Shown: in pieces, positions 61,424 to 64,000 of the stretch
How positions within the stretch are numbered: position 1 is the first letter of the stretch
Layout of the letters: each line of letters begins with the position of its first letter
Origin: SZUA-430 sp044220975
GTDB taxonomy: Bacteria > Pseudomonadota > Alphaproteobacteria > Micropepsales > Micropepsaceae
NCBI GenBank assembly: GCA_044220975.1
Contig: JBGAPZ010000001.1
Coordinates: forward strand, 1 to 64,000
Reading direction: 5' to 3'
Length of the DNA stretch: 64,000 nucleotides
Translations under genes and position numbers: made by a program
Notes under the pieces: model-generated
Database searches by the model: none
The model's input: only the letters and a program-made list of their open reading frames with translations
What the model was told of the DNA's origin: nothing

Positions 61424-63007
61424 GTGGCCACGAACCATTACGACGCCATTATCATCGGCGCGGGCCACAACGGCCTGATCGCAGGTGCCTATCTCGCGCG
61501 CGCCGGCAAGAAAGTGGTTATCCTAGAGCGCCGCGAAATCGTCGGCGGCGCGGCGGTGACGGAAGAGATCTTCCCCGGCTATCGCTTTACCGAGTTTTCC
61601 TACGTCGTCAGTCTGCTGCGGCCTGAGATCATTCGTGATCTGGAACTACCGCGCCATGGTCTGAAAATCTTGCCGCTCCCCAGCACCGTGACGCCGATGG
61701 ATAACGGTGACTATCTGGCCGGCTGGAGCGATCACGACCAGACACGCCGTGAAATCTACCGCCATTCCCCGCGCGACGCTGAAGCGGCCGACGAATACGG
61801 ACGCGTCATGGCGCGTGCCGCCAAGGCGATAAAGCCTGTGCTTTCGCTTGTGCCGCCCGATCCCTCATCGATGTCGTGGCGGGATCTGAAGGGGCTCATG
61901 AAACTCGGCGCCTACGCAAGGAGCCTGAGCGAAAAGGAACTTCATCGGATCGCAAAGCTCGTCACCCAATCGTCAGCCGACCTGCTGAACGAGTGGTTTG
62001 AATTCGATCCGTTGAAGGGAACGAAGTCGGCGAGCGGCATCATCGGCACGTTCTTGGGTCCCCATTCGCCGGGCACTGCTTATGTGCTGCTACATCACTA
62101 CATGGGCGAAATCGACGGCGCCTTCCGCGCCTGGGGTTTCGCGAAGAACGGCACGGGCGGCGTCACCGCCGCGATCGCAGCATCTGCGCGCGCGCTGGGT
62201 GCCGAAATCCGCACGGGCGCCGCTGTCCGTCAAGTCATCGTCAAAGGCGGCAGAGCGGCCGGCGTGGCGTTGGACAACGGCGACGAATTCAGCGCCAAGG
62301 TCGTCATGTCGGCGGCTGACCCAAAGCGCAGCTTCTTGCAATTCGTCGAGGCAAAACACTTCCCCGACGAGTTCACCCAACAAATCAAGAATTTCCGTGT
62401 GCGCGGTTCGTCCGGCAAGGTCAACATCGCGCTCAGCGAGCTACCACAATTCACATGCCTGCCCGGCGAAAGCCCGTTGCATCGCGGCGCGATCTCGATC
62501 AGCCCTTCGATCGACTACATCGAACGCGCCTACGACGAAGCAAAGTACGGCCAGTTTTCGAAGCAACCCTATATCGACATGATCATCCCCTCGATGATCG
62601 ACCGCGATATGGCGCCGCCCGGACATCACGTGATGTCGTGCTTCGTGCAATACGCGCCCTACGACATCGAAGGCGGATGGGACGACGCAAAGCGCGATGC
62701 ATTCGGCGAGACGGTCATCTCCACGATCGAGCGTTACGCGCCGAACATCCGCCGCGCGATCGTCGGCAAACAAGTCATCACGCCAAAGGACATTGAACGC
62801 ATCGCTGGCATCACCGGCGGCAACATCTTCCACGGCGAACTGCTGTTGCATCAACTCTTCTTCATGCGCCCTGCGCCGCAATGGGCCGACTTCCGCACGC
62901 CGTTGCCCGGCTACTATTTCGGTGCCTCCGGCGCGCATCCCGGCGGCGGCGTGATGGGGGCCGCTGGCAAGATGGCGGCACATGAAGTGTTGAAGGACTG
63001 GCGCTGA
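61424..63007 (+). CDS. Phytoene dehydrogenase-like FAD-dependent oxidoreductase
   Basis: A 527-residue flavoprotein of the CrtI/PYROXD2-like family. The FAD loop is AIIIGAGHNGLIAGAYLARA, followed by VVILERREIVGGAAVTEEIF; the C-terminal FAD motif is YYFGASGAHPGGGVMGAAG. The middle has FEFDPLKGTKSASGIIGTFL and MSAADPKRSFLQFVE. Such proteins oxidise or desaturate unknown substrates; no carotenoid gene (crtB, crtE) is near, so phytoene is not a likely substrate. It starts 3 bp after the GcvT-like gene and overlaps the next gene by one base. Confidence 0.92.
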   Translation: MATNHYDAIIIGAGHNGLIAGAYLARAGKKVVILERREIVGGAAVTEEIFPGYRFTEFSYVVSLLRPEIIRDLELPRHGLKILPLPSTVTPMDNGDYLAGWSDHDQTRREIYRHSPRDAEAADEYGRVMARAAKAIKPVLSLVPPDPSSMSWRDLKGLMKLGAYARSLSEKELHRIAKLVTQSSADLLNEWFEFDPLKGTKSASGIIGTFLGPHSPGTAYVLLHHYMGEIDGAFRAWGFAKNGTGGVTAAIAASARALGAEIRTGAAVRQVIVKGGRAAGVALDNGDEFSAKVVMSAADPKRSFLQFVEAKHFPDEFTQQIKNFRVRGSSGKVNIALSELPQFTCLPGESPLHRGAISISPSIDYIERAYDEAKYGQFSKQPYIDMIIPSMIDRDMAPPGHHVMSCFVQYAPYDIEGGWDDAKRDAFGETVISTIERYAPNIRRAIVGKQVITPKDIERIAGITGGNIFHGELLLHQLFFMRPAPQWADFRTPLPGYYFGASGAHPGGGVMGAAGKMAAHEVLKDWR

Positions 63008-64000
63008 TGGCGGACCACGACGTCATCGTCATCGGTGCTGGCTTGAACAGCCTCGTCGCAGCCAACTATCTGGCAAAGGCCGGCAAGCGCGTTCTGGTGC
63101 TTGAGCGGCGCGCCATCGCTGGCGGTCAAGCAGCGACCGAGTCCTTTGGTGACGGCTTCGAAGTCGACGCGCTCCACGCAGGCGGTCAGCTGCGCCCCGA
63201 CATCGTGGACGATCTCGACCTGGCACGGCACGACTTTCCGGCCTCGGCGACCGAGCCGCTGATTTCCAAATTGCCGGACGGTCGCGAACTGCGCCTGACC
63301 GCGGATTCGGATGAACGCACACTCTCATCTATCGCCGCCTTCTCGAAGCGTGACGCCGAGCGTTGGCCCGCGTTCGTCGCCTTCTTAGGCGAAGCGACGG
63401 GCTTCCTGGATGCCGCCTACCGCACGCCGATGCCGCGCCTACCGCATGTCTCGTGGGTTGAGGGGATGCCGCTCGCCAAACTTGCGCTACATCTACGCCG
63501 CCTCGGCCCTCGCAACATGTTTGCCGTGATCCGTGCCTTGCCGATGTCTGCGCTTGAGTTGACAGAGGAGTGGTTCGAATCCGATGTCGTGGGCGCGGCC
63601 GTCGCCTCCGTCGCCATTCACGGTGTCACCCTAGGCCCGATGTCTGCGGGCTCGGGCTACACGCTGATGCACAATTGGCTCAACCGTGGCGGTCCCGGCC
63701 AACGCCGCATCGAAGGCAACATCGGCCGTCTCGCCGCCTCATTGGTTTCAGCGCTCAAAGCACGCAGCGGCACACTGCGTCTATCGGCGGACGTCGCCCG
63801 CATATTGCTCGACGATCAGTCGGCGCGTGGCGTTCGCCTGACCAACGGCGAAGAAATCCGCTCAGCCACTGTGGTCTCAGGCGCCGACCCGCGGCGCACG
63901 ATACTCGACCTCGTCGGCGCGCCTGAACTCCCGCCGGAGTTCGTGTGGCACACACAATCGATCAAAATGCGCGGCTCGGCCGCCAAGGTTCATTTGCTGA
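63007..64000 (+). CDS. Second phytoene dehydrogenase-like FAD-dependent oxidoreductase (cut by window end)
   Basis: The reading frame begins at ATG 63007 (TGATG overlap with the previous gene) and is still open at the last base, so only the first 331 residues are seen. The FAD loop VIVIGAGLNSLVAANYLA and LVLERRAIAGGQAATESFGD show the same family as the gene before it, and WFESDVVGAAVASVAIHGVT, GSGYTLMHNWLNRGG and SGADPRRTILDLV are homologous positions. The two proteins are clearly paralogous but well diverged. The C-terminal substrate and FAD region lies outside the window. Confidence 0.92.
   Translation, partial: MADHDVIVIGAGLNSLVAANYLAKAGKRVLVLERRAIAGGQAATESFGDGFEVDALHAGGQLRPDIVDDLDLARHDFPASATEPLISKLPDGRELRLTADSDERTLSSIAAFSKRDAERWPAFVAFLGEATGFLDAAYRTPMPRLPHVSWVEGMPLAKLALHLRRLGPRNMFAVIRALPMSALELTEEWFESDVVGAAVASVAIHGVTLGPMSAGSGYTLMHNWLNRGGPGQRRIEGNIGRLAASLVSALKARSGTLRLSADVARILLDDQSARGVRLTNGEEIRSATVVSGADPRRTILDLVGAPELPPEFVWHTQSIKMRGSAAKVHLL

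Noticed and set aside
61424..64000. The two CrtI-like genes as carotenoid desaturases
   Set aside because: No phytoene synthase, geranylgeranyl synthase or cyclase is nearby, and the sequence pattern is closer to PYROXD2-like proteins linked to a GcvT gene.

Overview
This window comes from an alphaproteobacterial chromosome with high GC content. The best evidence is two housekeeping blocks in the order typical of that class: fabD-fabG-acpP-fabF-mltG-yicC-gmk on the plus strand (9200-15225), facing lptF-lptG-lptD-surA-pdxA-rsmA on the minus strand (23047-15215), followed by pepA-holC, an ABC-F ATPase and ndk. I cannot resolve the order or genus. I see no rRNA, tRNA, CRISPR array, insertion sequence or prophage module.

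Layout. From 198 to 9112 lies a set of cell-envelope and polysaccharide genes (MBL-fold RNase, alcohol dehydrogenase, ChaB-like protein, galE-like epimerase, secreted Trp/Tyr-rich protein, UDP-glucuronate epimerase-like protein, UDP-sugar dehydrogenase, O-antigen ligase/polymerase). Nearly every one is interrupted by frameshifts or stops. From 9200 to 28277 the genes are essential and mostly intact: fatty-acid synthesis, peptidoglycan chain termination, nucleotide and cofactor metabolism, ribosome maturation, and LPS transport to the outer membrane. Two lesions break the pattern: a compensated double frameshift in surA and an in-frame stop in ndk.

From 29293 the window is accessory: a DUF2786 protein, a CPBP protease, a GMC oxidoreductase, and a protein-quality-control cluster on the minus strand (37247-32599). 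That cluster is the most unusual part of the window. It encodes a 1111-residue membrane-anchored Clp-like double AAA+ ATPase whose C-terminal third resembles the PCRF domain of peptide chain release factor 2, followed by the DnaJ-type co-chaperone CbpA and its modulator CbpM. An alpha/beta hydrolase, a membrane-anchored MBL-fold protein and a periplasmic ClpP-like protein lie upstream of it.

From 40049 to 54966 come small metabolic and envelope genes: arylamine N-acetyltransferase, two VOC proteins, an outer-membrane barrel with a lipoprotein, a cold-shock protein, a TrhA-like membrane protein, an FAD monooxygenase, a secreted CinY/HET-C-like protein, a MATE exporter behind a MerR-type promoter but carrying an internal deletion, an aldo/keto reductase, an SDR and a DUF5916 barrel protein. 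From 55218 a GbsR/MarR regulator with an 18-bp perfect palindrome at its promoter leads an operon with DUF4166 and TIGR01777 genes. A secreted prolyl oligopeptidase follows. The window ends in a tightly packed operon of a GcvT-like folate enzyme and two phytoene-dehydrogenase-like flavoproteins, the second cut by the window edge.

The many lesions that look like one-base indels, densest at the left end, may be assembly or sequencing errors rather than true gene decay. They are marked as pseudogenes here because the sequence as given does not encode full proteins.
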